From contig JAFTYP010000021.1 in NCBI GenBank assembly GCA_017461345.1, positions 1-64,000 of the forward strand: a DNA stretch of 64,000 bases, written 5' to 3'. Shown piece by piece: positions 19,135 through 28,396 of this stretch (within the stretch, counting starts at the first letter, position 1; each line of letters opens with the position of its first letter). The notes beneath the pieces were generated by a model. It searched no databases and was not told the DNA's origin. It saw only the letters and a list, made by a program, of their open reading frames with translations. Origin of the DNA: Bacteroidaceae bacterium (GTDB lineage: Bacteria; Bacteroidota; Bacteroidia; Bacteroidales; Bacteroidaceae). Position numbers and translations under genes: made by a program.

Positions 19135-20405
19135 CTTACAACTCGGCTGTTCAATACCTTTTCGACTCTGCCCCTTTGTTCCAGAACGTAGGGGCAGCAG
19201 CGTATAAAGAAGGGCTCGACAATACGCATTTACTTGACGAGCAATTCGGGCACCCGCATCGCCAGTATCGTACTATTCACGTTGGCGGGACGAACGGAAA
19301 AGGTTCTGTCAGCCATACTCTTGCTGCCATACTGCAAGCACAAGGTTATCGTGTAGGACTCTACACAAGTCCACACCTTGTTGACTTCCGCGAAAGGATT
19401 AAGGTCAACGGGAAAATGATAAGCAAGGAAAGGGTCATCGACTTCGTTACAGATTTCAAAAAGAGAAATTACGATGCTGTTTGTTCGGGATTCTCCTTTT
19501 TCGAACTTACCACTGCACTCGCCTTTCAGTATTTTTCGGAGCAGAAGGTGGATTTTGCAGTAATTGAGGTTGGCTTGGGCGGAAGACTTGATTGCACAAA
19601 CATCATTACGCCCGAACTCAGCATCATCACGAACATCAGTTTCGACCACGTGCAATTCCTTGGAGACACCCTTCCGAAGATTGCATCGGAAAAGGCAGGT
19701 ATCATTAAGACTGGTACACCAGCATGCATCGGCGAGAACGTCAACGATGACGTAAAGGCTGTTTTTGCAAACAAAGCGAAAGAAGTAGGAGCACCCATCA
19801 CTTTTGCAGAAGATGCTTTTGACGATACTGCCATTAACGAAGAACTTGCAGGGCTGTTCGCCCTCAAAGGTTTTTGCCAGGAAAAGAATATCCGCACAAT
19901 TCTAACCGCAGTCCGTTTGCTTCGGGACAGAGGCATTGCAATTAGTGACGAAGCCATCAGGAAAGGCCTTGCAGAAGTCTGTTCCATGACGGGTCTGATG
20001 GGACGATGGCAGACGATTGACGAAAAGCCACTCACCATTTGCGACACCGGGCACAATGTAGGCGGGATGCAGTATATTGTCAGACAACTGCAGCAAACGC
20101 CACACAAACGGCTGCACATCGTCATAGGTATGGTAAGCGACAAGGATGTTGACACAGTATTGCGATTACTGCCAACGGACGCCATCTATTACTTTACCCA
20201 AGCATCTGTCAAGCGAGCCATGCCGGCAGAAGAATTGGCAAAAAAAGCCTCTCACCTTCAGGGTGCAAAAGAAGGAGTCTTCCAAGATGTGCCTTCTGCC
20301 TACCTCGCAGCAAAAAGAAATGCCGACACCGACGACCTCATCTTCATTGGCGGAAGCACCTTTGTCGTAGCAGACCTGCTCGCTGATATACTACCAACCG
20401 AATAA
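19131..20405 (+). CDS. folC: Bifunctional folylpolyglutamate/dihydrofolate synthase
   Basis: Adds Glu to dihydropteroate and to tetrahydrofolate in the cytoplasm. A 424-residue Mur-ligase-fold protein with P-loop [13 protein letters not shown] near 44-56, [15 protein letters not shown] near 80, the central [20 protein letters not shown], and the C-terminal DTGHNVGG (ligand-binding) with [17 protein letters not shown]. Starts within the dnaJ stop codon region (ATGA overlap), an uncommon partner for a chaperone gene but frequent enough among tight operons. Confidence 0.94.
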   Translation: MTYNSAVQYLFDSAPLFQNVGAAAYKEGLDNTHLLDEQFGHPHRQYRTIHVGGTNGKGSVSHTLAAILQAQGYRVGLYTSPHLVDFRERIKVNGKMISKERVIDFVTDFKKRNYDAVCSGFSFFELTTALAFQYFSEQKVDFAVIEVGLGGRLDCTNIITPELSIITNISFDHVQFLGDTLPKIASEKAGIIKTGTPACIGENVNDDVKAVFANKAKEVGAPITFAEDAFDDTAINEELAGLFALKGFCQEKNIRTILTAVRLLRDRGIAISDEAIRKGLAEVCSMTGLMGRWQTIDEKPLTICDTGHNVGGMQYIVRQLQQTPHKRLHIVIGMVSDKDVDTVLRLLPTDAIYYFTQASVKRAMPAEELAKKASHLQGAKEGVFQDVPSAYLAAKRNADTDDLIFIGGSTFVVADLLADILPTE

Positions 20406-20523
20406 ACTTATCTGCATCTATTGGAATCAAAGACTTCTTATACATTATAGTATATTAAATAATGCCAGTCTGAAAAATTCCTGCATAAAGCATTGGAAAC
20501 ACACATAAAATGTGTACTGAGAA

Positions 20524-20606
20524 AACTTAACGTGTTAAGTCAGTCAACTTAACGTGTTAAAATGGCAAACTAAGCGTGTTAAAATGGGCAATTTAACACG
20601 CTTAGT
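20524..20606. repeat. 22-bp periodic palindromic array D (inverted orientation)
   Basis: Four units start at 20524, 20546, 20568 and 20590, exactly 22 apart. The core is AACTTAACGTGTT, the reverse complement of the core in arrays A to C, drifting to AACTAAGCGTGTT and AATTTAACACGCTT in the last two. The final units can form TAACACGCTTAG hairpins before a T-run. Confidence 0.82.
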
Positions 20607-20723
20607 TTTTTTATATGGCATACGATTGACTCGGCCTATCCTACCCTACCTGAAATCTTACGCCTTTGTCGTATGCTCTTCAACATTTTTTAATAGACGC
20701 CGGCGAAAGTTTTGGTATTTTCT

Positions 20724-20754
20724 TTTGAAGTATTTATTTTTTTCCTTAAATTTG
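20724..20754 (+). promoter_or_regulatory. Promoter of the galactose operon
   Basis: TTTG (20724-20727), 19 bases, then TAAATTTG (20747-20754), an exact fit to the Bacteroidota -33/-7 pattern. It places the galM start at 20800, far inside the longer frame that opens at 20554. Confidence 0.75.
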
Positions 20755-20799
20755 CATGGAAAACATCTAAAAACTTACGACAAAACCAATAATCACTAT

Positions 20800-21879
20800 A
20801 TGAGCGAACTTATTTCCGGACTTAAGAGAGAAAACTTCCAGGCTGTCGTTCAGGGAAAGGAGACAGACCTCTACACCCTGAAAAATGAAACAGGCATGGA
20901 AGTCTGCATCACCAATTACGGAGGTGCCATCATGGCCATCATGGTTCCCGACAAGGAAGGCAAGATGGCCAATGTTATTCAAGGACATGACTCCATTCAG
21001 AACATGGTCAACAGCCCAGAGCCTTTCCTCAGCACCCTTGTAGGCCGCTATGGCAACCGCATTGCAAAGGGACACTTCACAATGAACGGCAAAGACTACA
21101 GTTTGGCTGTGAACAACGGTCCTAACCATCTGCACGGCGGACCAACCGGTTTCCATGCACGCGTATGGGAAGCAGAACAAATCAACGAGCATGAGTTGGT
21201 GCTTCGTTACATCTCTGCTTACTACGAAGAAGGTTTCCCCGGCGAACTGCACATGAACGTCAAATATAGTCTTACAGACGAGAACGAACTCATCATAGAC
21301 TATCGTGGCACAACAAACAAGAAGACCATTGTCAACATGACCAGCCATGGCTTCTTCTCCCTTGCAGGCATTGCCAACCCGACGCCAGAAGCGTTGAATA
21401 ACATACTGACCATCAATGCAGACTTCTTCATCCCCATTGATGAGACAAGCATACCCACAGGCGAAATACTTAAGGTAGAAGGAACTCCCTTCGACTTCCG
21501 CACGCCTCATGCCGTAGGCGAACGCATTGGCGACACAAAATGCCAGCAAATCGTCAACGGCACAGGCTATGACCACTGCTATGTACTCAACAAGCGAGAA
21601 CCCGGCGAACTGTCGTATGCTGTTAAATGCGTAGAGCCCACCAGCGGCAGAAAGATGGAAATGTGGACCACAGAACCAGGTGTGCAATTCTACAGCAGCA
21701 ACTGGCATAGCGGTTTTGCAGGCAACGGCGGTGCAACTTATCCAAAATACAGTGCGCTCTGCTTCGAGGCACAGCACTTCCCCGACACGCCAAACCGACC
21801 CTACTTCCCAAGTTGCATACTCAAACCTGGCGAAGTCTATACACAAAAGACCATCTATAAGTTTGGCGTAGAAGAATAA
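20800..21879 (+). CDS. galM: Aldose 1-epimerase (galactose mutarotase)
   Basis: Interconverts alpha and beta anomers of galactose/glucose. From the start at 20800 it has 359 residues with family features: TNYGGAIMAIMVPD, GRYGNRIAKGHF, NNGPNHLHGGPTGFHARVW (catalytic His), NMTSHGFFSLAG, and the C-terminal FEAQHFPDTPN. No signal peptide, so cytoplasmic. First gene of galM-transporter-galK; the same order is known in Bacteroides. Confidence 0.94.
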   Translation: MSELISGLKRENFQAVVQGKETDLYTLKNETGMEVCITNYGGAIMAIMVPDKEGKMANVIQGHDSIQNMVNSPEPFLSTLVGRYGNRIAKGHFTMNGKDYSLAVNNGPNHLHGGPTGFHARVWEAEQINEHELVLRYISAYYEEGFPGELHMNVKYSLTDENELIIDYRGTTNKKTIVNMTSHGFFSLAGIANPTPEALNNILTINADFFIPIDETSIPTGEILKVEGTPFDFRTPHAVGERIGDTKCQQIVNGTGYDHCYVLNKREPGELSYAVKCVEPTSGRKMEMWTTEPGVQFYSSNWHSGFAGNGGATYPKYSALCFEAQHFPDTPNRPYFPSCILKPGEVYTQKTIYKFGVEE

Positions 21880-21936
21880 GGACTTCCCCAAAAGAAGAAA
21901 CACAATATAATAATAAACTCAAATACTAACAAAATT

Positions 21937-23205
21937 ATGCAACAGAAACAGAATTACACATTACCTATTATCGTAATGTTCTTCCTGTTTGCGATGATTT
22001 CCTTCGTAACAGGTTTCCAAAATCCATTCGGTATTATCCTTAAGCAGCAATTAGGTCTTGCCAACTGGCAGTCACAACTCGGCAACGCTGCAAACTTTAT
22101 TGCTTATGCTTTCATGGGTCTTCCCGCAGGTATGATTCTTCAGAAGAAGGGTTATAAATTTACCTCTATCTCAGCAGTATTGGTTGGTTTCATTGGCGTA
22201 GCATTGATGTTTGCATCAAGTTATGTTGAAGATCCCAACACCATCTTTGCAATTTACATGACCGGTGCTTTCGTTGGCGGCTTCTCTATGTGTATGCTCA
22301 ACACCGTGGTTAACCCCATGCTCAACACCCTCGCAGGTGGTGGCAACAAAGGCAATCAGTTGATTCAAATCGGTGGCTCTCTCAACTCATTGGCAGCAAC
22401 CATTTGCCCCGTATTGGTAGGTTACCTCATGGGCCAGGTTACACAAGAGACCAGTTTGATTGACGGCCGTCCCGCTTTGATGATTGCAATGGGCATCTTC
22501 GCATTGGCATATGTCGTATTGCTCCTTTCAAAACTTCCCGAACCCATTCTGGACGCATTGAAGAATGGCGAGAAGAAAGAAGAGCCTGCTCTCAAAAGTC
22601 TGTTCCAGTTCCCCCACTATGTAATGGGTGTTTTCGCAATCTTCCTTTATGTAGGTATTGAAGTTGGTATTCCCAATATGGCAAATCTCTACATGACAAG
22701 CGCAGCCGACAAGGGTGGTTTGGGCATGGACGCAACAGTTGCAGGTTCAATTGTAGGTGCATACTGGTTCCTCATGATGGTTGGCCGTCTCGTTGGCGGT
22801 GCAATCGGCGGCAAAGTATCTGCAAAGGCCATGCTTTCTACTGTTTCCTCTGCAGCCCTTGCATTTATTGTCCTCGGCATCATGATGCCTTCAAGCAATG
22901 TTGAAATCCTGAACTACACAATTCCTATGAATGTATTGTTCTTTGTATTGTGCGGTTTGTGCACATCTGTTATGTGGGGCGGCATCTTCAACCTCGCAGC
23001 AGAAGGCCTTGGCAAGTACACAGCATTGGCATCAGGCTTCTTCATGGTTATGGTATGCGGTGGTGGCCTCCTGCCACTCTTGCAGGGTGCCGTAGCAGAC
23101 ATGGCTGGTTACTTAAATAGTTACTGGGTATTGTTTGCAGCACTTTGCTACATGTTATTCTATGCACTTATTGGTTCAAAGGTTACCAAGAAAGCAGAGG
23201 ACTAA
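21937..23205 (+). CDS. MFS glucose/galactose transporter (FucP/GluP type)
   Basis: Twelve-segment inner-membrane sugar:proton symporter, 422 residues. N-terminal FVTGFQNPFGIILKQQLGL, NFIAYAFMGLPAGMILQKKGYK and the half-molecule repeat spaced by a cytoplasmic loop near 205-220 (NGEKKEEPALKSL) fit the FucP/GluP branch. The location between galM and galK makes galactose (and perhaps glucose) the likely substrate. Codon use is richer in T-ending codons than neighbours, common for hydrophobic proteins. Confidence 0.88.
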   Translation: MQQKQNYTLPIIVMFFLFAMISFVTGFQNPFGIILKQQLGLANWQSQLGNAANFIAYAFMGLPAGMILQKKGYKFTSISAVLVGFIGVALMFASSYVEDPNTIFAIYMTGAFVGGFSMCMLNTVVNPMLNTLAGGGNKGNQLIQIGGSLNSLAATICPVLVGYLMGQVTQETSLIDGRPALMIAMGIFALAYVVLLLSKLPEPILDALKNGEKKEEPALKSLFQFPHYVMGVFAIFLYVGIEVGIPNMANLYMTSAADKGGLGMDATVAGSIVGAYWFLMMVGRLVGGAIGGKVSAKAMLSTVSSAALAFIVLGIMMPSSNVEILNYTIPMNVLFFVLCGLCTSVMWGGIFNLAAEGLGKYTALASGFFMVMVCGGGLLPLLQGAVADMAGYLNSYWVLFAALCYMLFYALIGSKVTKKAED

Positions 23206-23239
23206 TTTATAATGAACTAACGTAATAATTTAGATAATT

Positions 23240-24400
23240 ATGAGACTTACTATTGACGACGTAAGAAGTCGTTTCATCAAGCACTTCGACGGCACAACAG
23301 GCTCAGTTTATGCCTCTCCCGGCCGTATCAACCTTATTGGCGAACACACAGACTACAACAATGGCTTCGTTTTCCCCGGAGCCGTAGAACAAGGCATTAT
23401 TGCTGAGATTAAGCCCAATGGCACACGCAATGTTGACGCTTACAGCATTGACCTCAAAGACCGCGTACAGTTCTCTCTCGACGACGAGAATGGCCCCACT
23501 GCAACCTGGGCTCGCTACATCTACGGCGTTTGCCGCGAAATGATGGCTCTTGGTGTTCCTGTAGAAGGCTTTAACACTGCATTTGCAGGTGATGTTCCCC
23601 TCGGTGCCGGCATGAGTTCTTCTGCTGCACTGGAAAGCACATATGCATTTGCGCTTAACGACCTCTGGGGCGAGAACAAGATTGAAAAGATGGAACTTGC
23701 TAAGGTTGGTCAGCGTACAGAGCACAAGTATGTTGGTGTGAACTGTGGCATAATGGACCAGGCTATCAGTGTCCTTGGTAAGAAAGGCGCTCTGCTGCGT
23801 CTCGACTGCCGCAGTGGCGAGTATGAGTACTTCCCCTGGAATCCGAAAGGCTATCAACTCATCCTGGTCAACAGTTGTGTTAAGCACGAACTGAAAGGCT
23901 CACCTTACAACGAGCGTCGCCTGCAGTGCGAGCATGTTGCAGAGGTTATCGGCAAGATTCATCCCGAAGTAAAGAGCCTCCGCGATGCAAACTACGATAT
24001 GCTCGAAGAGGTAAAGAGCCAAATCACAGAAGACGAATACAAGCGCGCACGCTACGTCATCGGCGAGGTGGTTCGTGTGCTCACCGTTTGCGACGCACTT
24101 CAGAAGGACGATTACGAGACTGTAGGCAAGATGATGTACGAAACTCATTTTGGCCTTAGCAAGGAATACGAAGTAAGTTGCGAAGAACTTGACTTCCTCA
24201 ACGATGTTGCCAAGGAAGAAGGCGTGACTGGCTCACGCATCATGGGTGGCGGCTTTGGTGGTTGCACCATTAACCTTGTTGCCGACGAATTGGTGGCAAA
24301 CTTCAAGAAAGTTGTCGTAGAGAAGTTCGAAGCGAAGTACGGCAAGAAGCCCATCGTCATTGACGTAGTTATTGGCGACGGCTCTCGCAAACTCTGCTAA
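23240..24400 (+). CDS. galK: Galactokinase
   Basis: Phosphorylates galactose to galactose 1-phosphate in the Leloir pathway. The 386-residue GHMP kinase has the galactokinase signature GRINLIGEHTDYNNGFVFP near 27-45, the ATP loop PLGAGMSSSAALE near 119-131, GIMDQ with the catalytic Asp, and C-terminal GGGFGGCTINLV. galT and galE are not in the window. A terminator follows at 24512. Confidence 0.96.
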   Translation: MRLTIDDVRSRFIKHFDGTTGSVYASPGRINLIGEHTDYNNGFVFPGAVEQGIIAEIKPNGTRNVDAYSIDLKDRVQFSLDDENGPTATWARYIYGVCREMMALGVPVEGFNTAFAGDVPLGAGMSSSAALESTYAFALNDLWGENKIEKMELAKVGQRTEHKYVGVNCGIMDQAISVLGKKGALLRLDCRSGEYEYFPWNPKGYQLILVNSCVKHELKGSPYNERRLQCEHVAEVIGKIHPEVKSLRDANYDMLEEVKSQITEDEYKRARYVIGEVVRVLTVCDALQKDDYETVGKMMYETHFGLSKEYEVSCEELDFLNDVAKEEGVTGSRIMGGGFGGCTINLVADELVANFKKVVVEKFEAKYGKKPIVIDVVIGDGSRKLC

Positions 24401-24511
24401 TTATAAAATAGAAGGGAATCGACAGAAGAGACTTCGTTTTCAAACAACGAGAACAATAGGCAATAACGTCTAATTCCAATCCACACGCTTCTCTTCATAT
24501 AATACTAATCC

Positions 24512-24550
24512 AGAAGGCCTTCCTCCCATACAAAGGGAGAAAGGTCTTCT
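24512..24550 (+). terminator. Likely terminator of the galactose operon
   Basis: A 16-base stem (24512-24527 with 24535-24550) with a 7-base loop ATACAAA and two changes that leave G-T or near pairs; a short T-run follows. Confidence 0.6.
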
Positions 24551-24606
24551 TTAGATATACATAGAATAGAAAATAATCTTGAGGAAGAATAACAAGTATT
24601 TGACAA

Positions 24607-26052
24607 ATGGAGACACTCAATGACATTATTGCCGACATCAGTAGCCTCATGTGGGGCGTCCCGATGGTATTGTTGCTATTAGGGACACACATCTTTCTCA
24701 CCATTCGACTACGCTTTCCTCAACGATACATATTCAAGGCTATAAAACTTTCCTTTAGCAAAGACCCCGACTCGAAGGGAGAAGTATCTCAATTCGCAGC
24801 CTTAACTACGGCCCTGGCAGCAACAATAGGTACCGGCAACATCGTTGGTGTAGGTACTGCCATTGCCTTAGGCGGACCAGGTGCTGTATTCTGGTGTTGG
24901 CTTACAGGTCTGTTGGGTATTGCCACGAAATATGGTGAGGGATTGCTTGCCGTAAAATATCGAATACAATCTGGCGACCGCATGTTAGGAGGGCCGATGT
25001 ATGCCATCGAAAACGGATTGGCAAATAGCAATAAGAAACTTGTTCGTTGTTTTTGGAAAATCATGGCAGTAATGTTTGCCTTCTTCACTGCCATTGCAAC
25101 CTTCGGAATCGGTTCTACCGTACAGGCGAATGCCATTTCCACACTTAGCCATAAAGCCATCGGCATCTCACCCATCGTCGTTGGTGGTATTGTCACTATT
25201 CTGGCAGCGGCAGTCATCATGGGAGGCGTTAAGAGTATTGCACGTTGTTGTCAGGCATTAGTTCCTCTTATGGCCGGCATATACATTATGGGGTGCATTA
25301 CGATACTTGTCATCAATAGTAACTTTTTGTTGCCATCCCTTAGGCTGATTATCGCATCTGCGTTCGACCCTTCTGCTGCAGGTGCTGGCTTTGTTGGTTC
25401 GTCTATTATGATAACAGCCCGTTATGGTATTGCCAGAGGTTTGTTTTCCAATGAATCCGGCATGGGTTCTGCCCCCATTATTGCCGCTTCCGCTCAAACA
25501 AAGAATCCTGTGCGTCAGGCTTTGGTCTCCTCTTCCGGTACTTTCTGGGACACGGTTGTTATTTGTGCCATTACAGGATTGACCATTGTGTCGTCCATTT
25601 TGGCTTATCCTGACATTCATATAAGCGACGGTGGTGAACTGACTCAAATGGCATTTTCAAAGATACCATATATTGGGAAACCACTATTGGCTTTCGGCAC
25701 ACTCACTTTTGCTTTCTCCACCATTTTAGGCTGGGGTATCTATGGAGAACGAGGCATTGAATACCTTGCCAGGAACATAATCGGCAGAGGAAGTCAGAAA
25801 AAAAGTGTTTCTCTTTCTTCTGCAGAAATGGAAACAAAGTTACGCAGTGTAAACAATGCTTATCGAATTATATACCTTATTACCGTCTATTTAGGTGCTG
25901 TGGTGAGTTTGGATTTAGTGTGGAACCTTGCCGACATTTTCAATGCGCTGATGGCCATTCCAAACCTTTTGTGTCTGCTCTTCCTATCCGGAGTTATTGT
26001 AAAGGAGACGCGCAAGTATTTGTGGAACGGAAGCATTGACGAGAAGATGTGA
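24607..26052 (+). CDS. Sodium:alanine symporter (AgcS family)
   Basis: Inner-membrane amino-acid carrier, 481 residues, about 10-11 membrane segments. Family marks: GTGNIVGVGTAIALGGPGAV and FWCWLTGLLGIATKYGEGLL near 83-115, ARGLFSNESGMGSAPI near 280, and GWGIYGERGIEYL near 378. Alanine or glycine is the usual substrate, with Na+ as coupling ion. No clear -7 box ahead of it. It ends before a strong bidirectional terminator. Confidence 0.9.
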   Translation: METLNDIIADISSLMWGVPMVLLLLGTHIFLTIRLRFPQRYIFKAIKLSFSKDPDSKGEVSQFAALTTALAATIGTGNIVGVGTAIALGGPGAVFWCWLTGLLGIATKYGEGLLAVKYRIQSGDRMLGGPMYAIENGLANSNKKLVRCFWKIMAVMFAFFTAIATFGIGSTVQANAISTLSHKAIGISPIVVGGIVTILAAAVIMGGVKSIARCCQALVPLMAGIYIMGCITILVINSNFLLPSLRLIIASAFDPSAAGAGFVGSSIMITARYGIARGLFSNESGMGSAPIIAASAQTKNPVRQALVSSSGTFWDTVVICAITGLTIVSSILAYPDIHISDGGELTQMAFSKIPYIGKPLLAFGTLTFAFSTILGWGIYGERGIEYLARNIIGRGSQKKSVSLSSAEMETKLRSVNNAYRIIYLITVYLGAVVSLDLVWNLADIFNALMAIPNLLCLLFLSGVIVKETRKYLWNGSIDEKM

Positions 26053-26118
26053 TTTGCCGATACCAAATGGGAAGGCAAGAGCCAGACAACATCCTAAACT
26101 GCAAATAGGCTGAATATG

Positions 26119-26156
26119 AATAAAGAGGGCTTCACTGTTGTGAAGCCCTCTTTATT
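26119..26156. terminator. Bidirectional terminator between the symporter gene and tRNA-Arg
   Basis: Perfect 17-bp inverted repeat AATAAAGAGGGCTTCAC / GTGAAGCCCTCTTTATT with a TGTT loop, A-rich on one side and T-rich on the other. It serves the rightward symporter and the leftward tRNA. Confidence 0.85.
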
Positions 26157-26168
26157 CGTACCTTTCAG

Positions 26169-26243
26169 TGATCCGGATGGGACTCGAACCCATGACCCAC
26201 AGCTTAGAAGGCTGTTGCTCTAATCCGACTGAGCTACCAGACC
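26169..26243 (-). tRNA. tRNA-Arg (anticodon UCU)
   Basis: A 75-base minus-strand tRNA: acceptor GGTCTGG (pairing with CCGGATC through one G-T), D arm GCTC/GAGC, anticodon stem ACAGC/GCTGT with loop CTTCTAA (TCT), T arm with GGTTCGAGTCC. CCA is not encoded. Confidence 0.94.
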
Positions 26244-26261
26244 AACCTTAATTTGCGGGTG

Positions 26262-26269
26262 CAAAGTTA
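26262..26269 (-). promoter_or_regulatory. Promoter -7 box of tRNA-Arg
   Basis: TAACTTTG on the minus strand, 18 bases before the mature tRNA. Confidence 0.6.
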
Positions 26270-26356
26270 CAGTTTTATTTGTTTCTATGCAAGTTTTAAG
26301 GAATTAAAATTTCCTTCCCACCTACAATCGTCCGGCTCTGCTCTGTTTATGTGTAT

Positions 26357-26986
26357 TTAGAGTGACTTGCTTTGATAGTCTGCCTTCACTTCTTCGTAGA
26401 AGTTTGCAATCGTGCTTGACATATAAGGAACAAGCCAGAAGTAACCGATACCTAAGGTGAAAATGCACAAGATTGCCCAACCGATGAAAGTAAGGTAGAG
26501 CCAGAAGAGTTCCATCTTATGTCCTTCCATCATTGCCATGCTGAGTTCGATGGCTTCGTTATACTTTACCTCTTTATTGTCGCGCAAGATGAAGGCTGTC
26601 ATCGAGTATGAGAGTGCTTTGATGATGCCAGGCACAATGAGCAGGAGTGTCCAAAGAAAAATATAGACATTCGTCAGGAGTGTTGTCAGGAAGATGCGTG
26701 TAAAGTCGCGATAACCATCAAAGAGACGAGACACGTTGAAAGGGTCGGCATCCGTCTTGCGATGGTTGGCCAGGAAAGTTACATAGTAACTCCAACTCAT
26801 GGGGATGATGAGCAACGATAGCAATGTGCCAACGCCAGGGACGAGAAGTTCTACTCCGGCAGAGACTGTTGCGCCAAAGATGGCAGCAAGAACATAATAA
26901 ACGAAGGTAAAGAGGGCGGCTTCGCCCCAACGGCCACTGAGGTCGCTTGCGCCTTTTTCGCGCAAAAGTTGTGCAGATGAAATCAT
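26357..26986 (-). CDS. DUF975-like membrane protein
   Basis: A 209-residue protein with about five hydrophobic segments and a soluble N-terminal 20 residues (REKGASDLSGRWGEA is the DUF975 opening: a helix, then L.G.W..A). The central loop holds FDGYRDFTRIFLTTLLTNVYIFLW and LLIVPGIIKALSYSMTAFIL, and the segment EAIELSMAMMEGHKMELFWL is typical of the family. Function unknown; probably an integral inner-membrane protein. Last gene of the ABC-GntR operon, 52 bases after the regulator. Confidence 0.7.
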   Translation of the reverse strand: MISSAQLLREKGASDLSGRWGEAALFTFVYYVLAAIFGATVSAGVELLVPGVGTLLSLLIIPMSWSYYVTFLANHRKTDADPFNVSRLFDGYRDFTRIFLTTLLTNVYIFLWTLLLIVPGIIKALSYSMTAFILRDNKEVKYNEAIELSMAMMEGHKMELFWLYLTFIGWAILCIFTLGIGYFWLVPYMSSTIANFYEEVKADYQSKSL

Positions 26987-27038
26987 AATGCTTATAAATG
27001 AAATGATAAATTGAAAATACTTTTACAAAATTACTACA

Positions 27039-27404
27039 TTATTCCTTTGCCTGCAAGGCTTGAAGGGCATTTTTTACTTCCTCGACGGAGATATTTAGTT
27101 TCTGCATTTGCAGGGCAAACTCGGGAAGTGTTTCCTGAAAGAAGGACTCACGAAGGCTTTGGCGGATATTGTCGGAAGCACGCTCGTTGACAAAATAGCC
27201 CATTCCTCGTTTATTATAGATGATGTCTTTCTGGCTGAGCCAATCGTATGAACGAACAACGGTATTGACGTTGACTTCTACCTCTGCTGCATATTCCCGA
27301 ACACTTGGCAGACGTTCGCCTTCGGGATAGTGTCCTTGCAGTATCTCATCGCATATGTGCTCAGCAATTTGCAGAAAGATGGGTTTATGGTCTTTGAATT
27401 TCAT
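27039..27404 (-). CDS. GntR-family regulator, YtrA type
   Basis: A 121-residue protein with an N-terminal GntR winged helix (LPSVREYAAEVEVNVNTVVR, YDWLSQKDIIYNKRGMGYFV) and a short helical tail for dimerisation, the size of the YtrA subfamily. YtrA proteins usually repress the ABC transporter beside them; here the regulator is third in the leftward operon, four bases after the permease stop. Confidence 0.88.
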   Translation of the reverse strand: MKFKDHKPIFLQIAEHICDEILQGHYPEGERLPSVREYAAEVEVNVNTVVRSYDWLSQKDIIYNKRGMGYFVNERASDNIRQSLRESFFQETLPEFALQMQKLNISVEEVKNALQALQAKE

Positions 27405-27408
27405 AGGT

Positions 27409-28257
27409 TCAGGGATTACGTTTTGTTGTCAGTTGTGCTCGTTTGTAGAGACGATAGGTCAAGAGCCAAATGCCGATGTAGAGCAATGCAGCGAAGACAT
27501 TCATGCAAATGATGAAAGGTGTAAAATGTTCATCAATATCGATAAGCCAACTGGCGAACCACGAGACATCCGCCTTCTCTATGGGGAAAAGCATACATAC
27601 GGATAGGATGATTAACGGCAAAATGCTCTGAAGAAGGAAATGAAAGATACATGTCAATAGAATGTTGTGACGATATTTCCATGCATTCACAAGGCAGTAA
27701 CTTCGCACATAACAGAGTGTCATCAATGTGACGTACAAGATAACGCCTATATGGTTGCTCGACAACAAGTTTATCTGCTCCCAATACTTCCAGGCAACAA
27801 CAAAAACATAAAGGAAGATGGAATTTATCTCTGCTCCGGGCAGCATGATGAGACGGAAAAGAATATGAATCAGGTCTGCAAGGATAACTCCTGCAATAAA
27901 AACCAGATGAACACCGACAACGGTGACTACTGCGTGCCAGAGGAATCGTTCGAGGTTAGTGGCAGGCAGGGTAAATTCTTGGATGCGGCCTTGTTTGGTG
28001 AGCAGGTTGTGAAACATATAACCCGACGATATTATCATGTAAGCCATTCCAATCCATACGATAATTACGGCAAACACTCCTACATCATCATTTATTCCTA
28101 AGTTAGGAAGACCGCCCAGCATTATCCTGATAAGGTATGACAGGCATACGGGCATACAGATTGTTGCCACCATGAAGAGAGCAGAACGGGTATAGAACTT
28201 GCTATTGATGGTGAGGTCCCAACGGGCGACGTTTATAAATCGTTTGAAACTGAACAT
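27409..28257 (-). CDS. ABC transporter membrane protein (six-segment permease-like)
   Basis: A 282-residue inner-membrane protein with about six hydrophobic segments (for example 27-48, 60-82, 108-130, 138-160, 195-222, 248-270). N-terminal MFSFKRFINVARWDLTINSK is the amphipathic lead typical of ABC-2-like permeases. It lies between the ATPase and GntR regulator, so it is the likely membrane partner. Substrate unknown; YtrA-linked systems often respond to cell-envelope stress. Confidence 0.72.
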   Translation of the reverse strand: MFSFKRFINVARWDLTINSKFYTRSALFMVATICMPVCLSYLIRIMLGGLPNLGINDDVGVFAVIIVWIGMAYMIISSGYMFHNLLTKQGRIQEFTLPATNLERFLWHAVVTVVGVHLVFIAGVILADLIHILFRLIMLPGAEINSIFLYVFVVAWKYWEQINLLSSNHIGVILYVTLMTLCYVRSYCLVNAWKYRHNILLTCIFHFLLQSILPLIILSVCMLFPIEKADVSWFASWLIDIDEHFTPFIICMNVFAALLYIGIWLLTYRLYKRAQLTTKRNP

Positions 28258-28262
28258 ATCAT

Positions 28263-28396
28263 AAAAGACCCTCTCCCTACCCCTCTCCCTTTAGGGCGAG
28301 GGAACTGCTTCGCAGGGTCATGGGCAGTTGTGTGTTAAATGATTTGGATACTGATAGGTTCTCTCCCTTATAAGGGAGAGTTAGAGAGGGTCTTTT
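28263..28396. repeat. 134-bp element with 13-bp terminal inverted repeats
   Basis: AAAAGACCCTCTC (28263-28275) and its exact inverse (28384-28396) bound an element made of two inverted copies of the G/C-rich palindrome (28267-28303 and 28353-28393). The second contains the perfect palindrome CTCTCCCTTATAAGGGAGAG at 28361-28380. It fills the ATPase-permease gap and encodes the last four residues and stop of the ATPase. Confidence 0.75.

Noticed and set aside
20767..21903. 378-residue minus-strand open frame
   Set aside because: Antisense shadow of galM covering its promoter and start.
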